Below, piece by piece: positions 31,023 through 33,052 of a DNA stretch of 33,052 nt. Position numbers and translations under genes: made by a program. The notes beneath the pieces were generated by a model. The model had not been told where the DNA came from, did no database searches, and worked only from the letters and a program-made list of their open reading frames with translations. Source of the DNA: Clostridiales bacterium (lineage in GTDB: Bacteria > Bacillota > Clostridia > Oscillospirales > Acutalibacteraceae); contig JAAWSO010000016.1 of the NCBI GenBank assembly GCA_022801595.1, forward strand, positions 1-33,052, read 5' to 3'. Within the stretch, counting starts at the first letter, position 1, and each line of letters opens with the position of its first letter.

Positions 31023-32585
31023 TTACAGCATGGTGGATTTGACGGTCAGGCAGGGCTGAAGGCCAAACACATCTTTAAAAAATGGAGAACACAGTTCAAA
31101 CGCCCATTGTTCCAGACGCACATTTTCGTCGCTTTGGATGGTGATGATCAATCGTTCCTCGTCCAGCTTTACTTTGAATTCCTTGACTTTTTGTTTTTGG
31201 GATTTATCCAGGGAGTTGGCTAGTCGGAAAATAGCAGCCAGTTTGGAACAGATCACTTTTTGTTCCTCGCGGATATGGATAAAATCCAGATCGTCATAAT
31301 TGGGAGTGCCGATCTCATTAAAACGGGCCACATAAGCGGTCATTAGCATTTCTTCGTAGGTAACGCCGCAGATGTCGATGTTCTGGATCAGATCAAAGGT
31401 ACTTTCTAAATGAAATTTTGAGTCTACAAAATATCCGCAATCGTGGAGAATGGTGGCCAGCTCCAAAATCATCCGGTGACGCTGGGTTAAGCCGTGAATC
31501 CGTTGAATTCGGTCAAAGATTTTACAGGCGTACCGGGCAATTTGGTCAGCATGCTGCTGATTACAGTGATAACGCTGGGCAAAGGTTTTGGCGCAGGTAA
31601 TGGCGTTGCTTTCCACATAGTCCAAATATTTCTCTGCGGATTTTGGGATCAGCATGTGATGCATCAGCGGGTCCCAAAGCTCCACTTTAGGAGCAAAAAT
31701 ATATTTGGATTGGGTCATTTTGGACAAGCGCACGTAAATAGCCAGGGCAGAATAGAGCATTTCGGCCTGTTCCTCGCTCAGGCCATAGCGAAAACTGATT
31801 TTCTCTGGAGTCATCATCCGAATACTTTTGAATAGCGCCATAATCGTTTCCGTTTTGATCGAGTAGGTATCATTTTCCAGTGGTACTTCACAGAGTTTTG
31901 CGATGGTTTCGATTTCATTTCCTGTGACTACCATGCCGTCAATGGATTTGTTAGGGACGGGCAGGGTGATCCGCCCCAAAAGGGCGTCCAAATATTCCTC
32001 CACCACATTGTAAAATTCTTCCGTGTCGTCCTGAATACTGCCCAATACATCATGAAGTTTGAGGGAACCGATGGAAATGTTTTGAGAAAACGTCAAATTG
32101 TTTCCGTTAAAAATACCAAGCCCGATAGACCCGGTTCCGATATGGGAAATCAGGGTCGTGCTAAAGTCTTTTCCCTTTTTCTCGGTGTGCTTGTAAATGG
32201 CCTGGATCACTTCCGAATAGATCAAGGTTTTTTCCTGGTTATCCTCGAAAACCTCAACTTCCATATGGTTCTGCACTCGCAATTGGTCCTGAACAAAGCT
32301 TTTGTTCTTGGCCTCCCGCAGGGCAGTGGTAGCTACCACTTTATATTCCTGAACGCCATACTCTCCCATCACTTTTTGGAAGCCGTGGAGGATATGGACC
32401 AGTTCCTTGAGGCAGTCAAAACTAATCGTGCCAAAGTTAAACACCTCGTGGCCGATACGCACCGGACATTCCAACTGGTCAATGGGTTCCACCCGTTTGT
32501 TTTTGACTTGGCAAACCTTCATCTTTACCAGGCTGGAGCCAATATCGATGACTGCGGCCACCTTTCCGCCTTTTGATTTATTCAC
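31023..32585 (-). CDS. divergent Ppx/GppA phosphatase-like protein with HD domain
   Basis: The protein has 520 residues. The N-terminal part has the actin-like Ppx/GppA fold (VIDIGSSLVKMKV with Asp14, VVATTALREAKN with Glu91). At the second phosphate-binding loop, which in active Ppx enzymes reads DIGGGSTE, this protein has HIGTGSIG (148-155), so both conserved acids are missing. A C-terminal HD-like domain follows (ELATILHDCGYF), then a domain of unknown role. Family members cut phosphate from polyphosphate or pppGpp; the changes suggest reduced or altered catalysis, or a sensory role. The start is GTG 32585 after GGCGG; the frame is open to 32636 without a ribosome site. First gene of the ppk1/pfkA operon. 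Confidence 0.85.
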   Translation of the reverse strand: MNKSKGGKVAAVIDIGSSLVKMKVCQVKNKRVEPIDQLECPVRIGHEVFNFGTISFDCLKELVHILHGFQKVMGEYGVQEYKVVATTALREAKNKSFVQDQLRVQNHMEVEVFEDNQEKTLIYSEVIQAIYKHTEKKGKDFSTTLISHIGTGSIGLGIFNGNNLTFSQNISIGSLKLHDVLGSIQDDTEEFYNVVEEYLDALLGRITLPVPNKSIDGMVVTGNEIETIAKLCEVPLENDTYSIKTETIMALFKSIRMMTPEKISFRYGLSEEQAEMLYSALAIYVRLSKMTQSKYIFAPKVELWDPLMHHMLIPKSAEKYLDYVESNAITCAKTFAQRYHCNQQHADQIARYACKIFDRIQRIHGLTQRHRMILELATILHDCGYFVDSKFHLESTFDLIQNIDICGVTYEEMLMTAYVARFNEIGTPNYDDLDFIHIREEQKVICSKLAAIFRLANSLDKSQKQKVKEFKVKLDEERLIITIQSDENVRLEQWAFELCSPFFKDVFGLQPCLTVKSTML

Positions 32586-32661
32586 AGGGAAAACACCGCC
32601 TTTGAATTTTAATGGACAAACAATGAAAAATATCAACGAATTTTCTAGGAATTACATCATA

Positions 32662-32690
32662 ATTATATCAAATCATACCAGGCCCAGCAA
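32662..32690 (-). promoter_or_regulatory. promoter of the ppx-ppk1-pfkA operon
   Basis: On the minus strand there is TTGCTG (32690-32685), a 17-base spacer, and TATAAT (32667-32662) preceded by TGA (extended -10). Confidence 0.75.
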
Positions 32691-32954
32691 TGCTTTTAAC
32701 AGAAAGTTAACGATTCCAACAAACAAAGAATTTGTAGCCAAGAAACATTTCTGTGTCCAAAACAAAATAAAAGGATTCCAGGATTTTCCTATTTTGTTGG
32801 AAAGAAATTCTGTTTTTCCGAAGTTTAAAAAAGTTATTACAAACTGATTGCAGATTTTCAACGGCTGTAACATTTTACTAATAAATCCTTATCATTGATT
32901 ACAAATTTATCACTGTAAATAATTAAAATGTAAAGTGAAGAAAGGAAGAATTTA
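32691..32954. other. AT-rich intergenic region
   Basis: No gene is seen. A 10-base inverted repeat, TTCCAACAAA (32714-32723) and TTTGTTGGAA (32793-32802), spans ~90 bases. The region separates the divergent ppx operon and the unit starting near 32970. Confidence 0.4.
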
Positions 32955-32963
32955 TGGTATAAT
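32955..32963 (+). promoter_or_regulatory. extended -10 promoter at the window end
   Basis: TGG precedes TATAAT (32958-32963); the -35 is weak (GTGAAG). Transcription would start near 32970, directly at a GC-rich sequence that is cut by the window end. Confidence 0.65.
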
Positions 32964-32969
32964 ATCCGC

Positions 32970-33052
32970 AGTGAACCTGCAGCGCGGGCATTTGAGTGCA
33001 TGGGTTTCTGTGCAATTTGGCGACCGGAGGGAGCGTGCGCGACTTGCTCACC
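32970..33052 (+). other. start of an unidentified transcript, partial
   Basis: After the promoter the sequence turns GC-rich and foldable: TGCAT (32997-33001) can pair with GTGCA (33010-33014), and GTGA at 32971 with TCAC near the end. A GTG-initiated frame is also open, as is GTG 33035 after GGAGGG. It could be a structured RNA, an mRNA leader or a short coding start; the window ends too early to tell. Confidence 0.35.

Noticed and set aside
1-33052. CRISPR array, transposon, prophage or defence system
   Set aside because: I found no regularly spaced direct repeats, transposase, integrase or phage gene; gene order is that of a conserved chromosomal core.

Overview
This window reads as a chromosomal core segment of a low-to-mid-GC Gram-positive bacterium of the class Clostridia, possibly an Oscillospirales/Ruminococcaceae-type gut anaerobe. 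The evidence is the gene content and order. The run miaB - YlbF/YmcA-like - mutS - mutL - miaA and the run yggS - sepF - ylmH - divIVA - ileS - lspA - rluA-type gene follow the Bacillus/Clostridium order. The window also has an FprA-type flavodiiron protein (typical of anaerobes), QueH, a YqeG phosphatase and a CD1247-type zinc protein. Promoters are of the housekeeping SigA type, often with an extended -10 (TGn). The taxon is inferred; no 16S gene is present.

Layout. 1-469 (-): 5' part of an ABC transporter ATPase, cut by the window edge. 817-892 (-): tRNA-Trp with its own promoter and terminator. 1150-3821 (+): rpsU, yqeG-like phosphatase, M24 aminopeptidase, efp. 3904-4371 (+): small Cys/His-rich zinc protein. 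4750-6666 (+): membrane-anchored nucleotide-sugar 4,6-dehydratase, preceded by a promoter with a terminator-like leader. 6756-8720 (+): queH and fprA, each with its own promoter. 8803-9108 (-): small unrecognised protein. 9361-10353 (+): GT2-like protein.

10595-17253 (+) is the tRNA-modification and mismatch-repair block (miaB, ylbF-like, mutS, mutL). 17465-25567 (+) is miaA followed by an HlyD-like envelope protein, the division cluster (yggS, sepF, ylmH, divIVA) and ileS, ending at a strong terminator. 25642-27440 (+) is lspA, an RluA-type pseudouridine synthase and a short comEA. A bidirectional terminator separates this from a minus-strand operon, ppx-like -> ppk1 -> pfkA (32585 to 27751). 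That operon places polyphosphate synthesis, a divergent Ppx/GppA-HD protein and an atypical phosphofructokinase together. The last 90 bases hold a new plus-strand promoter and a GC-rich, foldable sequence that is cut off.

The window is mostly housekeeping. I see no prophage, insertion sequence, CRISPR array or defence island. The observations most worth checking are the polyphosphate/PFK operon with altered active-site motifs in two of its proteins, an IleRS whose HIGH motif reads H-L-G-T, a 22-bp stem-loop between the ylbF-like gene and mutS, and a promoter-plus-terminator leader ahead of the sugar dehydratase gene.
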